A stretch of DNA of 64,000 bases from Arctopsyche grandis (Eukaryota > Arthropoda > Insecta > Trichoptera > Hydropsychidae): the NCBI RefSeq assembly GCF_051622035.1, contig NC_135361.1, positions 29,877,205-29,941,204 on the forward strand, in the 5' to 3' direction. A program made the position numbers and the translations under genes. Numbering within the stretch: the first letter of the stretch is position 1; each line of letters begins with the position of its first letter. Of the stretch, positions 47,974 through 56,963 are shown piece by piece. The notes beneath the pieces were generated by a model that saw nothing but the letters and a program-made list of their open reading frames with translations, was not told the DNA's origin and ran no database searches.

Positions 47974-48415
47974 GCCAACAGTATAGCTCGGTCGTTAAGC
48001 TTCTGCTTAACTTCGAGAGGCACCAGGTTCGATCCCATGAGCTGGCCTCGATTGAAAAGAATATATCTGTAGTGCTACTGGTCAGACCTGGATATTTGTG
48101 ACTCCAGGTCGATAGTTTCCTATCAGAGTTTGCCAATTTTCTCTGATGTCGTTGTTGAAATGGTTCACAGTAAAATTGGCTCAATATCCTACCTACCAAC
48201 AATGTCACCACTATTTGAGATTGTTTAATGTACTCTAAAAGCTATATACAATTCATAGATGTCTCGTTAATTTGTTTTTCAGTGTCTCGTAATTCAGCGA
48301 TTTGTATAATAAAAAAAAAAGCCGCAATATTTGTAATTGTCCAGGAAGGCGCATTGGGGTTACCTGTAAGGCCTTCCTGGTATATATGTAAAAAATAAAT
48401 AAATATAATATGTAT
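47974..48415 (+). mobile_element. SINE family A, full length
   Basis: Head 'ccaacagtatagctcggtcg', B box AGGTTCGATCCC, core 'tttcctatcagagtttgcc', body, and perfect tail hairpin CCAGGAAGGC ... GCCTTCCTGG (48341-48380) with an AAATAAATA end. Closest to the minus-strand copy at 11495-11940. Confidence 0.9.
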
Positions 48416-48881
48416 GTACACTAGAATACTTTTGGTTTTAATGCAATTAAAAAGTCTTGCACTTATAAAAATAAATTTAGTTTATTTACATATGAATACG
48501 CATTTTTGACGATGTCAGGTGTCTTTCGTACAATTCAGACTATATAAATATTTGCACTGAGCCACGAAACTGGATTTTATGACCTATTTGTATATACGGG
48601 TTATACATACACAAATATTTCAAACACGCAACAAAAATTCCTTTCTAAGAACTACTCGTAACGTAGATATTAGGTAATTGGTGCTTGTGGACCGCTGGTT
48701 TACCACTACTAATCACTTGATCTCAAGTTCGCGCCAAAAAGGCCTTGACGTGTGATCAAGCTGTATACAACAGCCAATAAGATCTCGCGATCTATTGACC
48801 AATGCTGAGAATACCTGATTAGGCAGTTTTGGTCCGTGCTTGATTCGGAGCTGGCAGGCTGACGGATCAAGAACAATAAAC

Positions 48882-49811
48882 CAGAGATCTGGAGCGGAAC
48901 ATGGAGCAGGAGCGTGGAGCAGGAGCGTGAAGCATTGGAGCAACGACTTTTTGCACGGAGCAGGAGCGGAGCCGGAGCACGAAAATTTGTAGTGCTCCAC
49001 TGCAAATTTTATTTATTTAGTTTTTATGTATTAGAATTTCTTTCAGAATTTAAAAATTAAATAAATGCTTTTTTTAAATTTATTTTTCAATTTTTCATGT
49101 AGTTTGGTTATATTATTTTATAAATATTTTGTTTTATATATGTACATACTGTTGTTTTGTACAAATGAATGTGTGCGCGCGCTTTCTTTTTTACATACTT
49201 ACATACCTCCTTTACGTTTCACTTACGATTACAATTCAGGAAAAAATTTGCCTCTTATACGATCGTTTTCATACTTTGCCATATTGCTCATTTTGGTCAT
49301 CAATATAAGTGAATGGATCCTCCGCCATTACGACGGTGCAAAAATATCGTGTAAAACGCGCTAATTTCTGAAAAGTGCCTGACGTTTATCCAGTTTTTAG
49401 TTTTAAACATAGATGGTGGTAGTAAAATAAAATTATTGGTATTTTTATTCAAAATAATAATTTTATATACAAATTATAGAAGAGGTATGTTTTTAAAGAA
49501 CTTTTTTTTTATAATATAATTTATTTATTTTTCCAGTGATCAAATTATGTTCTTGATTATTTTCTCTATTTTTGTTACTATGGTAGTTTGGGACAACCAT
49601 GTATAGTGTAGTTATATCTGAATATGTATGTATTTTCGTGATACATATACATATATTACATATATGTAATTTTTTATCATATGTATATGAATAAAATTAA
49701 TAAATTAAATAAAGAAAGATGTTAAATAATATTATCCCTATTAAAACTATTCGGAGCACGAAGCGGAGCTGGAGCGGAGCAACTAAAAAAAGTGGTTGCT
49801 CCAGATCTCTG
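48882..49811. mobile_element. hAT-type nonautonomous element, complete
   Basis: Terminal inverted repeats CAGAGATCTGGAGC / GCTCCAGATCTCTG enclose 930 bp, with GGAGCAGGAGCG-type subterminal arrays at the left. The flanking 8-mers CAATAAAC (48874-48881) and TAATAAAC (49812-49819) match at 7 of 8. The CAG-G start and 8-bp duplication are hAT features. No transposase is recognisable; the interior is AT-rich and partly shared with 28951-29345 and 8296-8520. Confidence 0.85.
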
Positions 49812-49819
49812 TAATAAAC

Positions 49820-50520
49820 TACCTCTACTATCACTACTGCGTCACTTCGATTTTGGAAACCCCTCTACACGTCTACGCTATAATATCAACGGGTACAACA
49901 CTAGATCTGAATCATAAATGTATTTATTTGAACACATGTAAATGAGCTACATTTTGGGTAACGTTTCAATTTCGCTCGTTTAATCTAAAATGAAAATTCG
50001 AAAAGGGTCCAGAATGAAGTCAATTTAGAAGAGGTTTTGTGTATTGTTGTGTCGTTTATATATACATACACATACATATAATATGTGTGTATACATATTG
50101 TCGCATCCTCGATTCGCGGCTAAATTTCAGAAAACGACCATTCTCCTCCTCCATCTTCTCACACCTCGACCCGAAGGCTCCTGTGCGTTATTTGTGGGTG
50201 GAGGAGGCTGTAAATCAGGCGAGAAGAAGGGGTGGGGTGGGGCGGGGAGGGTTCGGTAGTACCCAAATAAAACGTTATCGCCCTTGCGGTGCCCGTAGGC
50301 CCTATCAACGAAATGGATTGTTTGCGCAAACGACAAAAATTGCGCAACTTCAACACTAAATAGTGTCACGATAAATCTAGCAGACGGTGCATCCTCTCGC
50401 GTAGTAACAAGGCTTTCCGGGAAATGCCGGAAAAACGATGGCTCTTCATCCTAATCTATGTGTCATAAGTAGTGATATTTGCCGCGGAAGCGATCGCACT
50501 CTGTGATCATTGAACTTAAG
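49820..50520. other. No gene; complex island
   Basis: 50100-50460 is GC-richer with overlapping short frames on both strands (Gly/Arg- or Pro-rich readings) that look like by-products of composition. No domain recognised. Confidence 0.4.
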
Positions 50521-50522
50521 GG

Positions 50523-50586
50523 CAGGGCTGCCCAAATAGTGGCCCGCGTTTTGTCAAACGATTCTCAAATTAATCATTAATCAATT
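50523..50586 (+). mobile_element. hAT terminal fragment
   Basis: CAGGGCTGCCCAAATAGTGG followed by CCCGCG resembles the left end of a widespread hAT group. It is cut after about 60 bp, where a LINE fragment begins. Confidence 0.45.
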
Positions 50587-50812
50587 CTCACTACTTCCAA
50601 GATCCAAGTTTAATGGTGTTATTTTATTTTTCACTTGTCCGGAACATATTGGAGTTTCGGTCTGTAATTTGGAGTCGCACTGAAATTAAATTCTCACTCT
50701 TGATAGAAAGAGTTCAAAAAAAGTTTCAAAAAGAGTTCAAAAAATTACCAGTGTCAGTCAGGCCACACTGGTTATTTTATTGTAATTATTATTATAAATA
50801 ATAAATAAAATA
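50587..50812 (+). pseudogene. LINE ORF2 scrap
   Basis: Reads MVLFYFSLVRNILEFRSVIW and IKFSLLIERVQKKF, closest to the minus-strand copy at 27129-27695. After about 40 codons it passes to a hairpin ACCAGTGT / ACACTGGT and an AATAAATAAAAT tail. Probably an internally deleted 3' end. Confidence 0.75.
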
Positions 50813-50882
50813 AAATATCAGCGACTCACAAGTGAGTCGTGCATTGACTCGTTTGTATGCCATCGTCTTATGTTTTCAATGT

Positions 50883-51340
50883 TTAACCACTTGAATGCTG
50901 ATCAACGCTGATCGGCGTTTTGTCAACAAGTCTATGGGCATGACAAAGGCCGGTAGGCGTTGTATTTTGAGCATGTACAAAGCAGATAAGAACACTATCC
51001 GCTAAGCCATTCCAGGTAGCATTTAAAAAAATACGCATTGAACATGGGTCGTGTAATCCGTGTCAATGTTTATAAATACTAGTTTACACCGGAATTTCTG
51101 AATTTATAACCGTAGCAGAATTTCTCGATGGAAGTCCCTAACTACTGAGTATTTTATATTGTGACATGGAATTTAGATTATGAGCAGTGTATTTTTACAA
51201 CAATCAAGAAGATGGAACTAGTATTGGAAAAATATATTCATTACTAAACTTCTCTTGTTTATTTTATATTGTTGCAAGAGTTTTTCTTGTTTATTTTATA
51301 TTGTCAGAGTCTAAACACACCTTTACGTATTATCACATCT
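50883..51340. mobile_element. piggyBac-like element, copy 2, right end missing
   Basis: TTAA (50883-50886) followed by CCACTTGAATGCTGA, a variant of the right end CCCTTTGAGTGCTGA seen at 30198. The body matches 29690-30050 with a short insertion near 51060-51110. The right end is lost after 'ttttatattgttgcaagag'. Confidence 0.55.
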
Positions 51341-51359
51341 TTACATTAATGTATGTATT

Positions 51360-51835
51360 ATTTTATTGTATCTCTATTTGTACACTCGTCACTTTGGAGC
51401 GATATGTAAAGGTACATGTTCGATTGAATACGGTGGGAATACACTCAAAAGTATGACACGGCAAGCCAAATGGACTCCAGCTGTGATAGGCGTGTCTTTA
51501 TTTATTCGTACGATCAATTGTGTGACCACACACACAGGTAGAAGAGAAACTTTTGAATTTTTTCTTGCCGAGTTTTGTAGTGTTGAAAGCGGTGCATGTG
51601 CTGATTGGAGACTATTTTTGTAACACTTTTATGCCGAACCGTGCCCATAGAAGTTTATACTTCGATGCATGTCCAGAAGGAAAAATACTGCCTTTTATTA
51701 GCAGTCTCAGAACATTTGGTTTTATCGTCGTATATGTTTGTGCGAGTTTTATTATAAAACTCATACTAGACACGTTCCCGTTGATATTTCAATTGGTGAT
51801 CGCAGAAAACAATGAGTTGTGTCAAATATAATAAG
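51360..51835 (+). other. Unidentified hydrophobic open frames
   Basis: Overlapping frames: 51366-51623 (85 codons) and 51553-51831 (92 codons). The second has two hydrophobic stretches (TFGFIVVYVCASFIIKLIL; LIFQLVI) that could span a membrane. The DNA is less AT-biased than its surroundings. No family recognised; it may be a decayed transposon ORF or a lone exon. Confidence 0.2.
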
Positions 51836-51987
51836 AAATGAATGAAATTGATAAATAAATAATGCAGTTGCGTGTGCTTGTTTGTGAACTCTGAACAAAT
51901 ATCATACATCGGCAAATATTTCATACAAGTGTTGTGCCCGTTGATTTCAAAGGGTGGTTTCGGAAACGAATTGAATATCGAATAAAA

Positions 51988-52037
51988 ATAAAGTTATATG
52001 TTATACATATGTACATATGTATAACATATAACTTTAT
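51988..52037. repeat. Perfect 50-bp palindrome at LINE 5' junction
   Basis: ATAAAGTTATATG ... CATATAACTTTAT is an exact palindrome centred on GTAC. Partial copies of its right arm ('atgtataacatataac') repeat up to 52084. The uninterrupted paralogue at about 9365-9395 lacks it. Confidence 0.95.
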
Positions 52038-52150
52038 ATATGTATAACATATAACGTAACATATAACATATGTATAACATATAACGTTGATTTAGATCAT
52101 ATCGTGTGCTATCGTTGTGTCTGGACGTGTTAAATCGTTCGCATTCTACC

Positions 52151-53209
52151 ATGGAGGATATTGTTACTATAAGCCAGAGAATACTCGCGGACCTTTCAAA
52201 AAAAGGATCTGGTGCCAATGTCCTTACCAAGGACAGGGTGCGATACATCAGCGACGAAATTAAAAATATAGTATCCATCGCACGCGTCGCTTTTAATAAC
52301 CTGGCCTCGCTAAAAATCGCTGTGGAGTCCCTCCAGACTATCCACACTGATGTCGGTGAAATAAAGAGGATGATGTGTCGTCCCTTTCCAGCAGCTCTGG
52401 CTCCAGCTGTTTTTGTTGAACCTACAACTCTGCAATCGGGCGAGGTAACATTACGAGAACTCTCCACACTGTCAACTGAATGTAACAATACTACAGTACA
52501 TAAACAAACACCTGTCAGATGCCCGTATGACGTTATAGCGGCATCCTCTACCGTTTCACCTCCGCCTTATTCAGCTTCAACTTCACTCGCGTCTGCTTTA
52601 GCTTCAGCATCTACTCCTGGGTGTGCTACTGTTTCTGCTTCTACTGTTTCTGTTTCTGCTTCTCCTCCTTCTCCTATAAAACCTGCGAAATCTTACAGTC
52701 AGGTCGCAGCGCTATCTTCTACTGCTTCACCTCTGCCATCTTCATCTTCAGCTACACTTACATCAGCTTCTGCTTCAACATCTGATTATGTTCCTGTCTC
52801 TTGTGCTCCTGCTTCTGCTTCTACTGTAGATCCTTCAAATTCGTTCAGTCAGGTCGCTGGGACTTCTTCCGGGAGACTGCCATACACTCGTGGATCTGGA
52901 GCACCTGATAAAACTTTACAGGTGGCCACTATTCCGAAATTGAAGAATGTACACGTTTTTAATTTGGCAAATAACTGCACTTGTGATACTGTGAAACAGT
53001 TCATATTAAATAAAATTAAAAATAAAAGAATCAACGTTTCTCAGGTTGCTAAAACTGACATGTGCTCGTCATTTAAAATTAGTGTAGATACTGAAACTTT
53101 TAATATAATTATCAATCCTGAATTTTGGCCTATGGGTACTGGCATAAGAGAATGGTTATTTCTCAAAAAATTCTCTTCGAAACCGATTGCCCAAACCCGT
53201 GACCCGTAA
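52151..53209 (+). CDS. LINE ORF1 protein
   Basis: 352 aa from ATG at 52151 (context ctaccATGg; the frame is open further upstream without an ATG). The first 80 residues are helical with heptad-like leucines, likely a coiled coil. Residues about 115-245 form a Ser/Ala/Thr/Pro-rich linker with two SYSQVA / SFSQVA boxes. The C-terminal about 85 residues (HVFNLANNCTCDTVKQFI ... SSFKISVDTETFNIIINPEF, then WPMG) look like the RNA-binding-type fold common in Jockey/CR1 ORF1 proteins. No CCHC knuckles are present. Its role should be to coat the element RNA in the RNP. It overlaps ORF2 by up to 62 nt. Confidence 0.85.
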   Translation: MEDIVTISQRILADLSKKGSGANVLTKDRVRYISDEIKNIVSIARVAFNNLASLKIAVESLQTIHTDVGEIKRMMCRPFPAALAPAVFVEPTTLQSGEVTLRELSTLSTECNNTTVHKQTPVRCPYDVIAASSTVSPPPYSASTSLASALASASTPGCATVSASTVSVSASPPSPIKPAKSYSQVAALSSTASPLPSSSSATLTSASASTSDYVPVSCAPASASTVDPSNSFSQVAGTSSGRLPYTRGSGAPDKTLQVATIPKLKNVHVFNLANNCTCDTVKQFILNKIKNKRINVSQVAKTDMCSSFKISVDTETFNIIINPEFWPMGTGIREWLFLKKFSSKPIAQTRDP

Positions 53210-56030
53210 CATTAAACTTTATTATCAAAATGTGCGGGGTTTAAATACAAAACTCAAGGAATTCTACAACAACGCCGCGTCTAGATCTATTGACGTCCTT
53301 GCTATTACTGAAACATGGCTAAACTCATCTGTACATGATGCCGAAGTACTTGACAGCAGTTTCAATATATATCGCCATGATAGATCTGCCAGAGGTGGTG
53401 GTGTTCTTCTAGCAGTTAAAAATACAAATATTATTTCGGTTGAAAGACTTAGTCATCTTGAGGACATTCATGAATGTGTATGGCTGAAACTAAGATTTGT
53501 TAACATTCCTTTTTTTATATACATATGTACTATTTATTTTCCACCAAGATCTCCACCAAATATTTATAAGCGATTTTTTGATTTAATTATATCTAATTAT
53601 TCACATTTAAGTAATGGTCGCATTTTTATATCTGGAGATTTTAATCTGAATTCTTCTAACTGTTTTCCTGATGACCTTAATTTTTTTATATCTTTATTCA
53701 ACTTAAAACAAATTAATACTATTCGAAACTATTTTAATAATTCCATGTTGGATTTTCTATTAACAAATTTAGATTGTCAGAATATTATTATTTCAAATTC
53801 AGTTGATTCCTTGGTTCCTGAAGACAGCTATCATCCTGCTCTTGATATTCATTTAAAATTAACTATAACTTATTCCTCACTTCGTTTAATAAATAACTGT
53901 CTTAATACCTCTGTCCTAAATGAATGGTTATTTACAAATGTTGATTTCAAATATTTAAATGATATTCTTTGTAATTGTCAATGGGAGCGAGTTTATGAGT
54001 GCAAAGATGTTAATTTGGCCCTCTCTAATTTCTATGACATTATATATTCTATTTTTAATGATTGTTTTCGGTTGAAAGGATTAATGACGAGTAAAAGGAT
54101 TTATCCGCCTTGGTTTACTAAAGAAATTATTAATCTCTTAAAAAGTAAATATCAAACACATAAACTCTGGAAGAAATCGAGCAATCCTCTTATCTTAAAT
54201 AATTTCCGTATTTTACGTACGGAAATTAAGAAATTAATTAATAATGCATATAATGTTTATGTAGCTGATTGTGAAAGTTCCATAGTTAAAAACCCTAAGA
54301 AATTCTGGAACTTCATCAATTCTAAACGTGTAAATCGTGTAAAGTCGACCATTATGTACAATGATTCTGGATTGTTAGAGGGTGATCAAAACATTGCTAA
54401 TGGATTTGCCGACTTTTTTAAATCAGTTTTCAATAATCCTACTGATTCCATGGAACCTACCAATGACTCGGAATTTACTTTCCCCACTTTAGCGATTAAT
54501 CATCTTGACTCTTCCGATCTGAAATATGGCTTTCTAAAGTTAAAAAATATTTATTTTTCCGGTCCTGACTCCATCCCTAATTACATCCTAAAAGGATGTG
54601 AGGTTAGTCTCTTAGAACCTTTAAAATTCATTTTTAATTTAATTCTAAGGAACTCTTCATTCCCCAATTTATGGAAATGCTCTAAAGTAACTCCTATTCA
54701 TAAGAAGGACGATAAATCTTGTGTAAGGAACTACAGACCAATAACTATCTTGTCAGCGCCAGCCAAAATGTTTGAGGTAATATTACACAGATACATTTTT
54801 AATCACTTTCAAAGTATGCTCATTGATCAGCAGCATGGCTTTCGTCCGGCCAGATCAGCAATTACCAACTTGTTATGTTTCTCTAATGACATAACCAGCA
54901 CTTTGGATTGTAATAATCAAATGGATGTAATATATACTGATTTTGAGAAGGCGTTTGATAAAGTTGATCATAAAATTTTGGTTAGTAAATTAAGTTTTAT
55001 TGGATTTACTTATAATCTTGTTGGTCTTTTTATTTCTTATTTACAGGATCGACGTCAATTCGTTAAGTTTGGGAGTTGCTTTTCTTATGAGTATGTTGCC
55101 ACTTCTGGGATTCCCCAAGGATCAAATCTTGGCCCTTTATTATTCCTAATATTTATCAACGATATTCAATCTTCTATTCACCATTCTAAATTTTTATTAT
55201 ATGCGGATGACTTAAAAATCTATAAGAGAATAATTGATTTACCTGACGCTCTTTATTTGCAAGAGGATTTGAATTCTATTTATGAATGGGCTAATGTTAA
55301 TAAACTTCCCTTCAATATCCTAAAGTGTCGGGTCATTTCTTACTCTCGTTCTCGTTCTCCTATTAAATATCCGTATAAACTTCATGATTCTCTTCTTCAG
55401 AGAGAATTATTTATATCTGATCTGGGAATAGTCTTCGAAAATAGTTGGAGTTTCAACATTCACATTGAGAATATCTGTGATAGGGCAACAAAAATCCTTG
55501 GATTCGTAATCCGTAATTCGTCCGAACTAGGGCTCACTGCCATTCGTCTCTTATATTGTACATTAGTTCGCAGTGTGCTCGAGTTTGGCTCCATTATATG
55601 GTCTCCCTATCAACTTCGTTACTCTCTAATGTTGGAACGAGTCCAAAGGAAATTCCTTAGATTTTTATATCTGAAGACATTTGGATTTTATCCATATCTG
55701 TTCCCTAGTGCCTTTGTCTTGGGATCTTTGGGTTTCAACTCCCTGGCAAAGAGAAGAGATTTATTTCTTGGGAAACATTTCGTAAAATTACTTAGAGGAG
55801 AGATTCACAATCCCACTATCCTGGAGAAACTAAAATTCTGGGCCCCGGAAAATCGTAGAGTTTTAAGAAAACATGATATATTTTTACCAATTAGGGCTAA
55901 ATCAAACGTGCTCATGAACTCCCCCCTCTCGAGAGCTGTTCGACTCCTTAACTTACTGGCACATTACTTGGACCTATTCGATGCCAGTTATGTTGAGTTG
56001 GTGGAACACATCCTAAATAGCACGATATAA
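53187..56030 (+). CDS. LINE ORF2: endonuclease and reverse transcriptase
   Basis: Numbered from the TTG at 53187 (947 codons); the frame is open from 53148. The APE-type endonuclease (about 1-225) has YYQNVRGL, ITETWLN, GDFN at 150-153 and SYHPAL at its end (normally SDH). The reverse transcriptase (about 450-740) has RNYRPITIL, QHGFRPARSAITNL, DFEKAFDK starting at 585 (D of TDF), GIPQGSNLGPLLF and YADD at 672-675. The C-terminal part (740-947) is shared with the truncated copies of the window. No AUG precedes the endonuclease motifs; the first in-frame ATG is codon 187. The frame is +1 relative to ORF1, so translation must use frameshifting, reinitiation at a non-AUG codon or an unspliced alternative. 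It should nick target DNA and prime reverse transcription there. Confidence 0.93.
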   Translation: MPKPVTRNIKLYYQNVRGLNTKLKEFYNNAASRSIDVLAITETWLNSSVHDAEVLDSSFNIYRHDRSARGGGVLLAVKNTNIISVERLSHLEDIHECVWLKLRFVNIPFFIYICTIYFPPRSPPNIYKRFFDLIISNYSHLSNGRIFISGDFNLNSSNCFPDDLNFFISLFNLKQINTIRNYFNNSMLDFLLTNLDCQNIIISNSVDSLVPEDSYHPALDIHLKLTITYSSLRLINNCLNTSVLNEWLFTNVDFKYLNDILCNCQWERVYECKDVNLALSNFYDIIYSIFNDCFRLKGLMTSKRIYPPWFTKEIINLLKSKYQTHKLWKKSSNPLILNNFRILRTEIKKLINNAYNVYVADCESSIVKNPKKFWNFINSKRVNRVKSTIMYNDSGLLEGDQNIANGFADFFKSVFNNPTDSMEPTNDSEFTFPTLAINHLDSSDLKYGFLKLKNIYFSGPDSIPNYILKGCEVSLLEPLKFIFNLILRNSSFPNLWKCSKVTPIHKKDDKSCVRNYRPITILSAPAKMFEVILHRYIFNHFQSMLIDQQHGFRPARSAITNLLCFSNDITSTLDCNNQMDVIYTDFEKAFDKVDHKILVSKLSFIGFTYNLVGLFISYLQDRRQFVKFGSCFSYEYVATSGIPQGSNLGPLLFLIFINDIQSSIHHSKFLLYADDLKIYKRIIDLPDALYLQEDLNSIYEWANVNKLPFNILKCRVISYSRSRSPIKYPYKLHDSLLQRELFISDLGIVFENSWSFNIHIENICDRATKILGFVIRNSSELGLTAIRLLYCTLVRSVLEFGSIIWSPYQLRYSLMLERVQRKFLRFLYLKTFGFYPYLFPSAFVLGSLGFNSLAKRRDLFLGKHFVKLLRGEIHNPTILEKLKFWAPENRRVLRKHDIFLPIRAKSNVLMNSPLSRAVRLLNLLAHYLDLFDASYVELVEHILNSTI

Positions 56031-56184
56031 ATTTTTCAATCTTATTTCTTTGTTTTTATTTTGTGTACATATTTTTTACTTGATTTTTATTATTTATTTA
56101 TGATGTTTTTTTTTTATTTATGATTTTTATTATTTTCTTATGTTTTTTTTATTTATGATTTTTATTATTTGTATTAAAATCACA

Positions 56185-56209
56185 TTGACGCTTTGGGGCA
56201 ACCTGTCAA
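56185..56209 (+). other. LINE 3' stem-loop
   Basis: TTGAC and GTCAA pair around the 15-nt loop GCTTTGGGGCAACCT. Outer CACA / TGTG may extend the stem across a bulge. It is followed by ATTGATTTTTTTTAAAATAA and further AAAATAA units. Confidence 0.75.
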
Positions 56210-56479
56210 GTCTCTGTGGTATTGATTTTTTTTAAAATAAAATAAAATAAATAAAAATAAAATATATATAAGTATAATGTAAGGTAATTTATAGGCGCAC
56301 GCGAACGTAATATTAATCATGATAAAAAGTGGTACATTATACATTTAGCAATCTAACCCATTCGAAATGAATGTGTGTATGTTTGGGTGCACCTCTAGAA
56401 TCCAGAATCGAAATTAAAACGGGTGGTTTCGGAAAGATATTGATTCGAATTACGAAGTGATACATTTTGTGCATTACCG

Positions 56480-56640
56480 ACGCCCTGGGGGCTTCACAGC
56501 GCCCCCGACACCTCCGACACCCAGAGCCTCTAGCGTCTTCGCCCCCAGTGCCCCCGACGCCCAGAGCGGCTTCGGCGCTCCGGGGTCTTCGCCTCCGCGC
56601 TCCCGGCACAAATGCGAGTAACGTTCGACACCGCCTCCTC
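56480..56640. repeat. GC-rich imperfect minisatellite
   Basis: About 150 bp, far richer in GC than the rest, with a repeated pattern 'gacgcccagagc' / 'gacacccagagc' and 'gtcttcgcc' at roughly 45-bp spacing. Open frames on both strands merely reflect the composition. Confidence 0.6.
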
Positions 56641-56654
56641 CCCCACTACCACGC

Positions 56655-56935
56655 ATCCCGACGTCTCGAATACTCACCTATGATTAGTTCCCCATACTGG
56701 TCCATCGTCTGTAACATACATACATATTAACCAACAGTCGGTTTTTATTAATATTATTATTATTATATTTTATTGTATACGATATGATACGATTCTAAAT
56801 TATGAATTACGCCGACGACTGCCAAAGATACGCGACCGCACCGAATACTCGGCTGTGATTGGTTCCCCATACTGGTCCATTGTCTGTCAGATACATACAT
56901 ATTTGCCGACAGTCGGTTTTTATATATATACATAT
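56655..56935. repeat. Tandem duplication inside Helitron-like element
   Basis: 'ttccccatactggtccat' with 'acatacatatt' and 'cagtcggtttttat' occurs at 56655-56745 and again at 56826-56935, about 170 bp apart, diverged. Confidence 0.75.
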
Positions 56936-56963
56936 ATTATCCAACATATTTAATATTATGTAG

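Larger units (their letters stand above)
52085..56260 (+). mobile_element. Near-complete LINE (Jockey/CR1 superfamily)
   Basis: Two overlapping ORFs, a short 5' leader, a 3' UTR with hairpin and an (AAAATAA)n tail, about 4.2 kb. Neither ORF has an internal stop, so this copy may be recent or active. The clade (Jockey, CR1, Kiri or similar) cannot be settled by eye; the N-terminal YYQNVRGL motif and FRPxRS / IPQGSNLGPLLF boxes place it in this superfamily. Relatives lie at 27000, 42615, 50587 and 61500. Confidence 0.92.
51922..56950 (-). mobile_element. Helitron-like family 3, interrupted by a LINE
   Basis: Left part 51922-51992 ('gtgttgtgcccgttgattt', 'gggtggtttcggaaacg') and right part from 56262 ('aaggtaatttataggcgc', 'cccattcgaaatgaatg') align with 9299-9520. 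The far end near 56935 ('cggtttttatatat', 'atactggtcca' reading inwards) aligns with 9800-9862. The LINE at 52085-56260 sits between them. The right part also contains a tandem duplication and a GC-rich insert. Confidence 0.5.

Noticed and set aside
56337..56730. Overlapping ORFs on both strands, 67-90 codons
   Set aside because: They lie over a GC-rich minisatellite where stops are rare on both strands; Ala/Arg/Pro-rich composition and no domain.
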